Below are positions 13,442 through 27,608 of a stretch of DNA of 64,000 nucleotides, piece after piece. Source of the stretch: Eunapius fragilis (lineage: Eukaryota; Porifera; Demospongiae; Spongillida; Spongillidae); assembly GCA_963681505.1 (NCBI GenBank), contig OY811989.1, positions 4,915,835 to 4,979,834 of the forward strand, written 5' to 3'. Position 1 is the stretch's first letter; each line of letters opens with the position of its first letter. The notes under the pieces are model-generated. The model was given only the letters and a program-made list of their open reading frames with translations. It did no database searches and was not told where the DNA came from. The position numbers and the translations under genes were made by a program.

Positions 13442-16400
13442 TCAGTTGCCAAATGAAAGTTTGCTTTGGCTACTGTGTGTACTGATCTGCAGGTGAAGGG
13501 AGGGGGAGGAGGAGGGATGATCAGATGAAGGGAGGGGGAGGAGGAGGAGGAGGAGGGATGATCAGGTGAAGGGAGGGGGAGGAGGAGGGATGATCAGGTG
13601 AAGGGAGGGGGGGGAGGAGGGATGATCAGGTGAAGGGAGGGGGAGGAGGAGGGATGATCAGGTGAAGGGAGGGGGAGGAGGAGGGATGATCAGGTGGTAA
13701 TGACAAGCATAGGAATGTACAAAGTACCTTAACATTTGCATAGTCAGCACATTCCTTTTCCACTGGCATAGTCTGTGGTGGGTGGGATGGAGTGGGGAGG
13801 TGAGAGTGCAGAGGCACAGAGAGAGGGAGGGGGAGAGAGAGGGGGAGAGGGAGAGAGGGGGAGAGGGAGAGAGGGGGAGAGGGGGAGAGGGAGAGAGAGG
13901 GGGAGAGAGGGAGGGGGAGAGAGGGAGGGGGAGAGGGGGAGGGGGAGAGGGGGAGATAATAAACTTTGTACCATGGTACAGCAATGGTACAGCAACTTAC
14001 AGATACCCTATTGTATGCAATGCTATCCACTCTGGTGGGAGGTGGCGGGTTGGTCGGGATAATCAGTGTTCTAAGACAGTCTGGGTACTGCAAGAGGCAT
14101 AGGGATGGGGAAGAGGCATGGTAACGCCTCTGAATGGAGTGACTGGACTGTTCAAACCTTGGCCTTCACGAGGGCTGCCAACACCTGAAGCATGACATCC
14201 TCACTATCTGCACAGAGGTACCTAAGGAGATGCAGTTGTGGTCAAATCATTCTTTTCAAGGTCATGACACCCAACACACACACACATTCCCTAGTCCCTT
14301 CATTGTTCTACTCACTTGCAATTCTCATCATTTCTTGTCATCTTCAGCCAAAATGAGTACCTGCATTCACAGAGGGGAAACACTGTATTGTAATCGTACT
14401 GAAGGTTCTAACAGGTCTGTAATCTTACTGAAGGTTCTAACAGGTCTGTAATCTTACTGAAGGTTCTAACAGGTCTGTAATCTTACTGAAGGTTCTAACA
14501 GGTATGTAATCTTACTGAAGGTTCTAACAGGTCTGTAATCTTACTGAAGGTTCTAACAGGTCTGTAATCTTACTGAAGGTTCTAACAGGTCTGTAATCTT
14601 ACTGAAGGTTCTAACAGGTCTGTAATCTTACTGAAGGTTCTAACAGGTCTGTAATCTTACTGAAGGTTCTAACAGGTCTGTAATCTTACTGAAGGTTCTA
14701 ACAGGTCTGTAATCTTACTGAAGGTTCTAACAGGTCTGTAATCTTACTGAAGGTTCTAACAGGTCTGTAATCTTACTGAAGGTTCTAACAGGTCTGTAAT
14801 CTTACTGAAGGTTCTAACAGGCCTGTAATCTTACTGAAGGTTCTAACAGGTCTGTAATCTTACTGAAGGTTCTAACAGGTCTGTAATCTTACTGAAGGTT
14901 CTAACAGGTCTGTAATCTTACTGAAGGTTCTAACAGGCCTGTAATCTACTGAAGGTTCTAACAGGCCTGTAATCTTACTGAAGGTTCTAACAGGTCTGTA
15001 ATCTTACTGAAGGTTCTAACAGGTCTGTAATCTTACTGAAGGTTCTAACAGGTCTGTAATCTTACTGAAGGTTCTAACAGGTATGTAATCTTACTGAAGG
15101 TTCTAACAGGTCTGTAATCTTACTGAAGGTTCTAACAGGTCTGTAATCTTACTGAAGGTTCTAACAGGTCTGTAATCTTACTGAAGGTTCTAACAGGTCT
15201 GTAATCTTACTGAAGGTTCTAACAGGTCTGTAATCTTACTGAAGGTTCTAACAGGTCTGTAATCTTACTGAAGGTTCTAACAGGTATGTAATCTTACTGA
15301 AGGTTCTAACAGGTCTGTAATCTTACTGAAGGTTCTAACAGGTCTGTAATCTTACTGAAGGTTCTAACAGGTCTGTAATCTTACCGAAGGTTCTAACAGG
15401 TCTGTAATCTTACCGAAGGTTCTAACAGGTCTGTAATCTTACTGAAGGTTCTAACAGGTCTGTAATCTTACTGAAGGTTCTAACAAGTCTGTAATCTTAC
15501 TGAAGGTTCTAACAGGTCTGTAATCTTACTGAAGGTTCTAACAAGTCTGTAATCTTACTGAAGGTTCTAACAGGTATGTAATCCTACCGAAGGTTCTAAC
15601 AGGTCTGTAATCTTACTGAAGGTTCTAACAGGTCTGTAATCTTACTGAAGGTTCTAACAGGCATGTAATCTTACTGAAGGTTCTAACAGGTCTGTAATCT
15701 TACTGAAGGTTCTAACAGGCATGCAATCTTACTGAAGGTTGTAAGCTTACTGAAGGTTGTAACACTTACTTGTTAGGTGCAGGATGGCTAACGCCTATCC
15801 TGGACTGTGGAATACCTGCAAACATGTCATATTCCTGTGGCATGATGCGTTCTTGTTCAGACTGACCCTAAGAAACACAGATTATGTTCAAAGTTGGGCA
15901 GAGCAAGAAAAGGTGGACTGGGGACCAGACACCTTAGCATCTTTGTACTGTATGAAGATCCCCTCGTGAATTGTGCAGCAGTACTTGCGCCACTTTTCCT
16001 TCTTCTTCTTATTCTCTCTAACATGTAACATGACACGGTCCGCCCCTTTGTCCACCTGATATCACCCAGAGGGGAGGGTAGAAGACAATTATGTTTCCTG
16101 TTAGCCACACCCACCAGCCCCTCTAATAATTACAAAGACCCAATGGTTTTGTAATGCCATAGATATAGAGGGTGGAGGAGGAGGATGTGGTTAGATGAGT
16201 ACTCAAGGGTTAATGGAGTGGGCCATGGTTAGATGAGGAGTCAAGGGGTTAATGGAGGGGCCCAGCTTCCAACAGTAGAAAACTAACACCATATGTCCCA
16301 CACCACACACACCAGTGCTCACATATTGTCTCAGAGCTTCACCAAAAGTGTTGGGCTTGATGCAAAGGAAGGAGTCCTTGCCGGCAGATACCAGGGCAGC

Positions 16401-19400
16401 CATTAGGATCTCACTAGGACTGAGGACCCGATGAGATTCAGAGTCACCCAGGACAAGATACAGAGCATAGTTCATTGGAGGAAGGGCACACTTGGTGGCA
16501 GTCTCATTCAACACATCACCAACAGTTCTTCCTGCATTGATCTGTCAAGAAAGGGAAGGTGTGTGTGTGTGTGTGTGGAACCATATTTGATTGAGGTGGT
16601 ATTCATGACAAACATTTTAAAAGAGGTGTCATACCCCCCTGAAAGGGTGCTCAGATTGTAACCAGTAGTATCACACCCTGGGCTATGAGTGGTGCTATAG
16701 GTGCCATACCTTGGTGCTATGGGTGCCACACCCTGGTGCTATGGATGCCACACCCTGGTGCTATGGGTGTCACACGCTGGTGCTATGGGTGCCACACCCT
16801 GGTGCTATGGGTGCCATACCCTGGTGCTATGGGTGCCACACCCTGGTGCTATGGGTGCCACACTCTGGTGCTATGGATGCCATACCCTGGTGCTATGGGT
16901 GCCATACCCTGGTGCTATGGGTGCCACACCCTGGTGCTATGGGTGCCACACCCTGGTGCTATGGGTGCCATACCTTGGTGCTATATGTACTGCCATCCCT
17001 GTTCAACAGGTATACTGTGGTTAAAAAGTCTGTTGTTGAGGTCATCTTCACTTTCCCTTTCTCCAGGGCAACCTGACTACTCTTGATCCTTTGCAAGGCC
17101 TCCTGCATTAGCTGTGTGCAGAGAACATGTTAAATGTAGCCTCACACACACACATATGCACACACACACACACACATATGAACACACACACAAACACTCA
17201 TACACACCCACACACACTTACACACATACATGTACACACACTCCCACACACATACAACACAAACACTCATACACACACACCTATACACACCTAGACAACA
17301 CCCCTACACACACCTACACACACACCTATACACACCTACACACACACCTACACACACCTACACACACACCTACACACACCTACACACACACCTATACACA
17401 CCTACACACACACCTACACACACACCTACACACACACCAACACACACACCTACACACACACCTGATCTTTTTGAACCTCTTCCTTCGCTACCTGAAAACA
17501 ATAAATACAACAAAGTAAACAGCATTCCACAAAGGATGGCCTGGGTACCGGAAATAGCTCAGTGTAATGTTTGATCATAAATGATATACAGCTTGCATCG
17601 TCTTGACTGGCAGAGTATGACATCTGCATTGGTTCAAGAGACAAAGCACCCAATGTGGGTGGTGCAATGTAACCATGGCTACAGATACTCACGTGTTCCC
17701 GGGGGCTGGTCTCCACGGTCATTAGGGTGGGGCCAAATACAATTCCCAGGTTGTTTATGGTCATCTTGTTTGTGTCCTCTTGATCCTTCACTCTGAGGTG
17801 TGAGAGTTGGGTAAATGGGTGTGCGGAGGAAGCAGTGAGGTCATCAGCATTCAATACAGTTAGTTTGTCCACGCAACACACACACACACACACACATTAC
17901 TTGTTTAAATGGCCAATCATTCTTGTCAATGTATCTTTGTTCACCGATGGAAGCTTATCAATTAATGCTTGCAGCTGTTCTATTTCTCCACTCTCTGTGG
18001 AAGCAGACCAGTGAGCAATATGCACATGGCAATACATGTGGCACATGGCAATACATGTGGCACATGGCAATACATGTGGCACATGGCAATACATGTGGCA
18101 CATGGCAATACATGTGGCACATGGCAATACATGTGGCACATGGCAATACATGTGGCACATGGCAATACATGTGGCACATGGCAATACATGTGGCACATGG
18201 CAATACATGTGGCACATGGCAATACATGTGGCACATGGCAATACATGTGCATGAAACTTAAATTTCAATCAGCTTTAGTAGCCATTGGCTAATTAACTAC
18301 TTCCCCGTAATTTTTAGAACAATTTTCCTTGTTTCGTGAAACATCAGAATATAAATATAAATATGTATGAGATGGTTTCCAAGGTGGTTTTGTTTTGTGG
18401 GGGTATGATGCAAGTACAGTAATCGTCCAGCAATATACATTATATCATAAACTGAAATTGTCTGTGTAATGTTTACCAGTTATCATTTCATAAGACGATA
18501 TTCCATGGGATCTCAGATATTGAAAAAATAAATAAATTTGCCAGTCTACTCAAAACAATTTTACATAACAGCTGATTGCCAATCTTTACATGTATTCTTT
18601 TCATCAGGGCATTGTGACTATCTTAAAAACAGCTTTTGAGGGAGAAATATTATTATTATTATTATTATTATTTTATTTGGTTGGTGTGAACGAATGTTGT
18701 CACGTGTGTTGCTGACACGTACTGGCTGCTGCTGTGAAGGCAAAGTGGAGGGAGTGGGTGAGGAGGGGGTCTGGGAGGCAGGTGAAGAAGTACTTCAGTG
18801 TACCCGCCACATCATGTACTGTGTACACCTGCTGGTCGATGACCACACCGATAGGGTCTGGAAGGAAATGGGGGGGGGGGGGGGAACAGGGTGAAGACTG
18901 GTCTCACCCAATGGTACACTTACCTTGGTTGAACTCAAGGATCAGCTTTCTGATCTTCTGTTTCTCCCCACTTTTCCTGTACAAACCCTCAGTTTCAATA
19001 CCTGTGCAAGTATAGATATTGCTTACACCTGGGCACCACCCCACACCCCCACACCCCCGCACCATTATCCTCATTAGCTCACCACAAGTTTCCACAAACT
19101 GGAGGCATTTGTGGATGACGAAGGGGATGTTTGTAGCTGTCACCTGCTGCTCACTAAGAGGTACCCCGGACACCTGGCAATAATGGTGGACAACACCAGT
19201 AACAAAGATATGAGGTCATTACAGCGAAAGGGACCAAACACAAAATTTTTTCCATGAAGGAGTACGAAAGTTGATGCGTGCAATTGAATAATTAAAAATT
19301 CAGGCCACTGTTACTCCAGGACAGGCAGACCAATTACCAGTGTGTAAGGAAGAAGTTGTAGAGGACATTAGAATATCAAATAATTTAAAAACATGCATTA

Positions 19401-22180
19401 GGTCCGCGGCAATGACCCCATATTATTAAAAGAGCCTTGTGTGCTACAAGACGGCTGTCGTTGTCTCAGTGGTTGAGAGATTCATAACAGGCATAGACAA
19501 GGCCCCCCCTGGGCACTCCTCTGAAGTGGAAATGCTTTAACTTCCAGCACAACAGAGATACCCCAAACAATGTGGTATGTATACTTTTGCATAACTAATT
19601 AATTAAATACAATAGGAATATTAAATCAATTGCCAAAGTACAGTAACCATGGCTACCTTACCTGAGTGTGCTTAAGAGCAGTAAACCACGCATCTGCATC
19701 ATTCTGATTGTCAGCCTTCAACTGAAGTACTCTGCAGATAAATGGACATGGGGGGGGGGGGGGTTAACGACGCAGAAAGGAAGAGAGTGGGGCTTAACAC
19801 AACAGGTTGAACAGGACAAAGAGCCCACCACCAGACCTCGTTCTGTGAAAACTAAGTTGTGCAGAATGATGTAATGATGACACAATGGGTGAATGATGTA
19901 ATGATGACACAATGGGTGAATGATGTAATGATGACACAATGGGTGAATGATGTAATGATGACACAAGGGTGTATTTAGTATTTCCTCCTCCCCTCCTCAA
20001 CCTGACAAACCACCACATTGATGGTGTGATGCCATCCAAAGCCTAAAAGGCCACACACCCTACTGCCCCATTTCAGAGGAATGTGTTCCCACTTACTTCT
20101 CTGGAAAAATTATTTCAAATTCTTCATTTCCTGTTGACTTCAATTCTGTTACGTTCCTCAAATCATAAGCTGTCACAACGTCATGTTCCTATGACACACA
20201 AGATAATCTCCATGACAACCAAAGAAGGAGTGATGGACTAACCCAATGTTTGAGTTCTTTATCTTTGAGAGTGAACCACCTCCTCTTCCAGAGTGTGGCT
20301 GGTGGGTTCCTCTTGTGGAGGTAACCAACCTTATCGAATCCCTGGATAGCAAGGTGGTGATTGGTGAGAGATTAAGGGGAAGATAGGGAGGGAAGAGGAT
20401 GGAGGGAAGTGGAGGGAGGGAAAAAGGATGGAGGGAGGAGGGAGGAGGAAAGAGGAGGGAGGAGGGAGGAGGAGAGAGGAGAGAGGAGGGAAGAGGAGGG
20501 AGGAGGGAAGAGGAGGGAGGAGGGAAGAGGAGGGAGGAGGGAAGAGGAGGGAGGAGGAAAGAGGAGGGAGGAGGGAAGAGGAGGGAGGAGGGAAGAGGAG
20601 GGAGGAGGGAAGAAGGAGGAGGGAGGAGGGAAGAGGAGGGAGGAGGAAAGAGGAGGGAGGAGGGAAGAGGAGGGAGGAGGGAAGAGGGAAGAGGGAGGAG
20701 GGAGGAGGGAGGAGGGAAGAGGGAAGAGGAGGGAGGAGGGAAGAGAAAACAAACAACAACAAGGCTTAGTGACTACAACGAGAATCAAAGTCCAGACAAA
20801 ACATACCAATCTGTCAGCTGCATCACTAGCAATGATCTAATACAAACAGAGGAAGAGAAGGAGGGAGGGAGAGAGAGGGATGGAGGGAGGTGGGTAGAAT
20901 AGGAAATAGAAGAAAGGCAGGAAAGGTGAGACAGATAAATACGTACCAAGATGGTTAAATTGTACCAAGATGATTAGATTGTAGGGTAATGATATAAATT
21001 TGTACATGACTCCTAACTAATCAAATGCTCTCCCAATATCAGTTCTCTTGTATATGTATACGTGCATACCGCATTGAATGTTCGTATCCAATCCTGCATC
21101 TCGCTTTCAGTCTCTGCACAAAAGAGGAAGCCGCGACTGGGTGTGATAACTTCAAAGCAGTACTTGTATTTAGGGTCTCTGTCCTTAAGGTCCTTGTTCT
21201 GCTCCTCTTCAAACTTGGATGTACTCAGCATGTCTTCCACTTTAATCTCTCCCTGCTGATCAGAGTCCTGTGTACATATGTGTGTACGTGTTTATGCATG
21301 TGCGTTCACATGTGTATGTGTGTGTGTATGAGTGTACATGTGTATGTGTGTGTGTATGAGTGTACATGTGTATGTGTGTGTATGAGTGTACATGTGTATG
21401 TGTACGTGTGATGAGCACAGTGAGATGAAAAAAGTAACCTACATTTTCAGACTTGTAGTAGCGGAACCCTTTGATGAAGTCCAAGGTACAGTACCTACGC
21501 TTCCAGCCAGCCCAGTCACTGCCAGTCTTGTAGAGGTGACCCTTCTTTGAAATCATCAGGGCAGGAGATGTTTCCTTTTTGTGGGTCAGACAAAATGGTG
21601 ACATTGAGAGTGACAAGGGACCAATGAAGGGTTATTGGAGGAAGATAAGGGGTTATTGGAGGAAGATAAGGGGTTATTGGAGGAAGATAAGGGGTTATTG
21701 GAGGAAGATAAGGGTATTGGAGGAAGATAAGGGGTTATTGGAGGAAGATAAGGGGTTATTGGAGGAAGATAAGGGGTTATTGGAGGAAGATAAGGGGTTA
21801 TTGGAGGAAGATAAGGGGTTATTGGAGGAAGATAAGGGGTTATTGGAGGAAGATAAGGGGTTATTGGAGGAAGATAAGGGGTTATTGGAGGAAGATAAGG
21901 GGTTATTGGAGGAAGATAAGGGGTTATTGGAGGAAGATAGGGGGTTATGGAGACAGCCACAACGTACTGTTGATGCGGCAGGTATTATTGTCAGTGCTCC
22001 ATTTTGTTCAAGCAGCTCCTGTGTGTGTGTGTGTGTGGGGGGGGGGAGGGGGGGGGAAAGAGAGATGCACAGTAACTACTCATGCATCATGTGTGTGTGA
22101 ATGTATATATGAAGTATGTATGTGTATGTATGTATGTGTATGTATGTGTATGTATGTATGTATGTATGTGTGTATGTGTG

Positions 22181-22211
<31 letters not shown>

Positions 22212-23914
22212 GTATGTACGTACGTACGTACGTACGTACGTACGTACGTACGTATGTATGTATGTATGTATGTATGTATGTATGTATGTATGTATGTATG
22301 TATGTATGTATGTATGCAACAACTCACAGCTTGCAGTTCTTGGTTATGTGCTCTCGCAACTTCAAGGACTAAGCGTAAAACGAGCAATGACAAAATAAAA
22401 ACATGAATGTATTCTAAACCACACCCTCTGCAAGCCACACCCTCTGAGCTTTCCATCTATCACATACACTTACACACATAATCACCCGACTTTAATACAC
22501 ACATGCTCACCCACACACGCACAACCACACACATGCTCACACCCACACACACTCACCTGACTTTTCATCACTCTCGTCGGTCAACTGCAGAGGCAGGGAA
22601 CCAGTCAAATTTCTATACCCCCCACCCATCTGCCCCACCCACCTTAGCCCCAGAAGCCAGTAGTTCCACTGTCCTCATCAGGTTGGTTCCTTTGATGCTA
22701 ACACGAAGTAGCTTGTTCAGAACCTCTGGCTTCTCCTGAACAGGTTCTATCCACAGCTTATGGTCGTACTTGGAGCATATGAAGTTCTGTCTGGTCTCAC
22801 GCTCTGTGTTTGCTGGGAGCCGCTCCCCAGTGTAATGCTTTTCCCAAAACTTGTTAGAGTTCTCATTCCCGATGGCATTCATTAGCTGGAGATGGTAGGG
22901 TTTAGAGAGGGAGGGAAGGTGTAGCAGTGAGGGAGGGAAGGTGTAGGAGTGAGGGAGGGATGGTGTAGGAGGGATGGAGAGGTGGGATAGGAGGTACATT
23001 ATGGCAATAACAGGCCACGCCTACCTTAATGAGGGCGTCGGTCCAGATGTGACGATCCAGCTCAACCGACCTCACCTTAGAGATATGGACACCCATGGAG
23101 CGATGGACACCTGAGAAATGGATGGTAGTAACCCATGACCGGGGGGGGGGGGGGGGGGGGAAGGGGAAGACCCATGAGGGGGGGGGGGGGGGGGGGGCAT
23201 GCAGTCATAGGGGAAGACCCATGGGAGATGATGACTATACCCAGCATGTAACACACACACCACATCCACCCATACCTACACACACCCACACACCTACACA
23301 CACCCACACACCTACACACACCCACACCTACACACACCCACACACCTACACACACCCACACACCACATCCACTCATAACCACACCACATCCACCCATACC
23401 CACACACCACACACACCCATACCCACACACCACATCCACCCATACCCACAGGCAGAAGGCTTAACCACAATGTGAGGTCTTTCATTGATGTGAGAATGCT
23501 TGCTGGCATTGCCAAATGTGGCTGATTTAATCATATGAATGAACTAACTTTGAGCCCTGTTCAATTACAAACATAAGAGTTTGTTAGTTTTCATTTCATG
23601 CTGTTGACTATCAAAAACAATCCTCTTGCAGTAGAATTATTTTCCACTGAAAACCCTGTGGATTCACCACGTCATATCATAAGATACTTTGGCAAGGGGG
23701 TGGGGTGTGGGGGTGGGCCTTAGGGGCCATACCTGAGACCTGCAGCAACACATTAAAAAAAAGAAAAACACCTGTGTGTTGCATTTACCTGCACAATGCC
23801 TTTTTCTATGGCCTATGATCTTCCATTACAATGCCCCTCCTTCCCAGAGCACAACCTTTTTGCATCTGCCAATTGCAGTAATCTTAAACCAGGCCCACAC
23901 ACACACACACACAC

Positions 23915-23949
<35 letters not shown>

Positions 23950-26900
23950 CACAACACAACACACACACACACATACACATCCTCTCAGCAAAGGCCCCAC
24001 CCCGCCCCCCTTACCAGAGCAGTTAATGCAGACCATGATTCCTTTGTTGATGACCCCCCAGACAGGTTCTGTGGACTCACAGTCTGCACACACCTTGTTC
24101 GATGAGTTCTCCTGTATCCTAGCCAGTGTGGTCTGGACAGGGACAAAGGTGAAGGTTAACCCACTACTCCTGCCTCTCCATAGGGATGAAAGTTAACCCA
24201 CTACTCCTGCCTCTCCATAGGGACAAAGGTGAAGGTTAACCCACTACTCCTGCCTCTCCATAGGGACAAAGGTTAACCCACTACTCCTGCCTCTCCATAG
24301 GGACAAAGGTGAAGGTTAACCCACTACTCCTGCCTCTCCATAGGGATGAAGGTTAACCCACTACTCCTGCCTCTCCATAGGGATGAAGGTTAACCCACTA
24401 CTCCTGCCTCTCCATATCTCTGTAAGCCTAATCACTACCTCAATCCCTATATAGAGCCCACCTGAGGATGAGGGGATGGGGGGCTGGTATAGAGGGGGAG
24501 GGGGGGGGGGTAAGAGGGCTTGGGGGTGGGGGGTTGGGGTGGTATGGGGCGGGGGGGGAGGAGGTGGTGGTATAAAGGGGACGTGGGGCTGGTATGTAAT
24601 TATGCAAGAACACTCTGAAGTCAATGTCATCGCTCAGGGGTTGTGAACAACCCCTGGCTGTTGTGAACACACAACAATATCCCTGGCTTTTCTATTGACT
24701 TCAGAGCATTCTTGCATTGTTTCAAATCAATATGTCCCCACTAGTACGAATGTGTATTTCCAAAAACAATGCATACTTCTAAATTCTTTGTATAATTTTC
24801 ACCCCATGTATAGATAATAAGCTAACGCCTCACACTAACAACAAACCATAACCACATGGTGCAACATAACATGCACATAATCTAATTATGTGTTAAACCA
24901 AATTATGGCATAGTAATATCAGCAGTTATAACTGTATTAACCATAAGTAGGCCTTATCACACTAGTACACAGTGAAGCCAGTGAAAAGACAAATGCATAA
25001 CAAACATAACTTATGCTAATATCTCTGTGGAATAGTCGTGGGTACAAAACAACACATTGATTTTTAAACAACACATTCCGATAACACGAACGGACCCTTG
25101 CCAAAATAGTAACATGCACACCACGACCATACCAGCCAGCCATTGGTCACCCCTATACCAGCCAGCCATTGGTCACCCCTATACCAGCCCCCGCCAGCTA
25201 TTGGTCACCCCTATACCAGCCAGCCATTGGTCACCCCTATACCAGCCAGCCATTGGTACCCCTATACCAGCCAGCTATTGGTCACCCCTATACCAGCCAG
25301 CCATTGGTCACCCCTATACCAGCCAGCTATTGGTCACCCCTATACCAGCCAGCCATTGGTCACCCCTATACCAGCCCCCGCCAGCTATTGGTCACCCCTA
25401 TACCAGCCAGCCATTGGTCACCCCTATACCAGCCAGCCATTGGTCACCCCTATACCAGCCCCCGCCAGCTATTGGTCACCCCTATACCAGCCAGCCATTG
25501 GTCACCCCTATACCAGCAGCTATTGGTCACCCCTATACCAGCCAGCCATTGGTCACCCCTATACCAGCCAGCTATTGGTCACCCCTATACCAGCCAGCCA
25601 TTGGTCACCCCTATACCAGCCAGCCATTGGTCACCCCTATACCAGCCAGCTATTGGTCACCCCTATACCAGCCAGCCATTGGTCACCCCTATACCAGCCA
25701 GCCATTGGTCACCCCTATACCAGCCAGCCATTGGTCACCCCTATACCAGCCCCCGCCAGCTATTGGTCACCCCTATACCAGCCAGCCATTGGTCACCCCT
25801 ATACCAGCAGCTATTGGTCACCCCTATACCAGCCAGCCATTGGTCACCCTTATACCAGCCAGCCATTGGTCACCCCTATACCAGCCAGCCATTGGTCACC
25901 CCTATACCAGCCAGCCATTGGTCACCCCTATACCAGCCCCCGCCAGCTATTGGTCACCCCCCCTATACCAGCCAGCCATTGGTCACCCCTATACCAGCCA
26001 GCCATTGGTCACCCCTATACCAGCCAGCCATTGGTCACCCCTATACCAGCCCCCGCCAGCTATTGGTCACCCCCCCTATACCAGCAGCTATTGGTCACCC
26101 CTATACCAGCCAGCCATTGGTCACCCCTATACCAGCCAGCCATTGGTCACCCCTATACCAGCCAGCCATTGGTCACCCCTATACCAGCCAGCCATTGGTC
26201 ACCCCTATACCAGCCAGCCATTGGTCACCCCAACCCTACTCTACGTAGTACCATATGATCCTCCACACACACAAACACACACACACAAACACACACACAC
26301 AAACACACACACACACAAACACACACGTGGTTACAGTTATACATATATCCTGTCCAATATTTGATTACATATATCAGATGACAGCCCTGTACACACCTGG
26401 GATATGTTGTCTGGTGATGCTACTGCAGACCTGGTGTCTAGCCCCGTCAGAATGGCAGTAGTCAGGGCATCTAGCCAGCTCTTACGTTCTCCCTCACTGT
26501 AGGCTTGGAACCTAAAGGTACAGAGAGGGAGAGGGTGAGAAGAGCAAGAAGGTGGAACATTACATGAAGCCCAGGCCCTGCATACGTTGAGGTGAAGGGG
26601 GTGAGGGGGTGAGAGGGTGGGGGGGGGTGAGGGGGTGAGAGGGTGGGGGGGGTGAGAGGGTGGGGGGGTGAGGGGGTGTGAGAGGGTGGGGGGGGTGAGG
26701 GGGGTGAGGGGGTGGGGGGGTGAGGGGTTGTTGCCTGCAAATAAAATGAATATGAAAGGTTACTCCGTTTCTTCAGTAAACTAAAGTTTTACTGAACTTT
26801 TTACCCATTCACTCGAGTTGCAGGCAACAAGTTGACCAGTGCATGTCAGTGTATGTCAGTGCATGTCAGTGCATGTCAGTGCATGTCAGTGTATGTCAGT

Positions 26901-27562
26901 GCATGTCAGTGCATGTCAGTGTATGCTGGTCAGTACTTACATATATGACCTCTGGTTATTCATGGTGATGGTGAACCTGCACTTTGATCCAGTCATGTCA
27001 GGTTTTACATTACCCAGGGTCATGTCCAGAACATGTATGGGTTTACCCACATCAAAGTCCTGGTGGAACAACAAGGCAATTGCAATCATCATATTTCACT
27101 TTCAGCATACAAAAGGTGGGGCCATGGTCCACAACAACACACCACAACACCACACACACCCCATCACAACAAACACCCCTAGGTTAATACTTACTGTTTC
27201 CGTCTCATAATAAGCAAACTTTGAGCCTTTCAAAGCCACATATCTATGCAGAGGAAGAGCAAGTGATACACCACAGAAACACATGTAGGAACAAATACAC
27301 TAACACATACACACACACACTAACATACACACACACACTAACATACACACACACGCACTAACACACACACATCCACTAACACACACACACGCACTAACAC
27401 ACACACATCCACTAACACACACACACATGCACTAACACATACACACAGACACACCTTTGCTTGAACCCTTTGCTGATACTATGTCCCTGCTTCATCAGAT
27501 GGCCACATTTGTCAGGGTTTGACATGTTGCCACCCTTCTTGGCCATGGTGCCTGATGGCTTT

Positions 27563-27608
<46 letters not shown>

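Noticed and set aside
14395-15760. CRISPR-like regular 29-bp direct repeats
   Set aside because: Units are contiguous with no spacers, in a spliceosomal intron of an animal gene; it is a minisatellite.
25057-26364. Plus-strand open frames of 359-435 codons
   Set aside because: Satellite of a 26-bp unit without stops, antisense to and inside an ARAP intron; three frames encode permuted versions of the same peptide.
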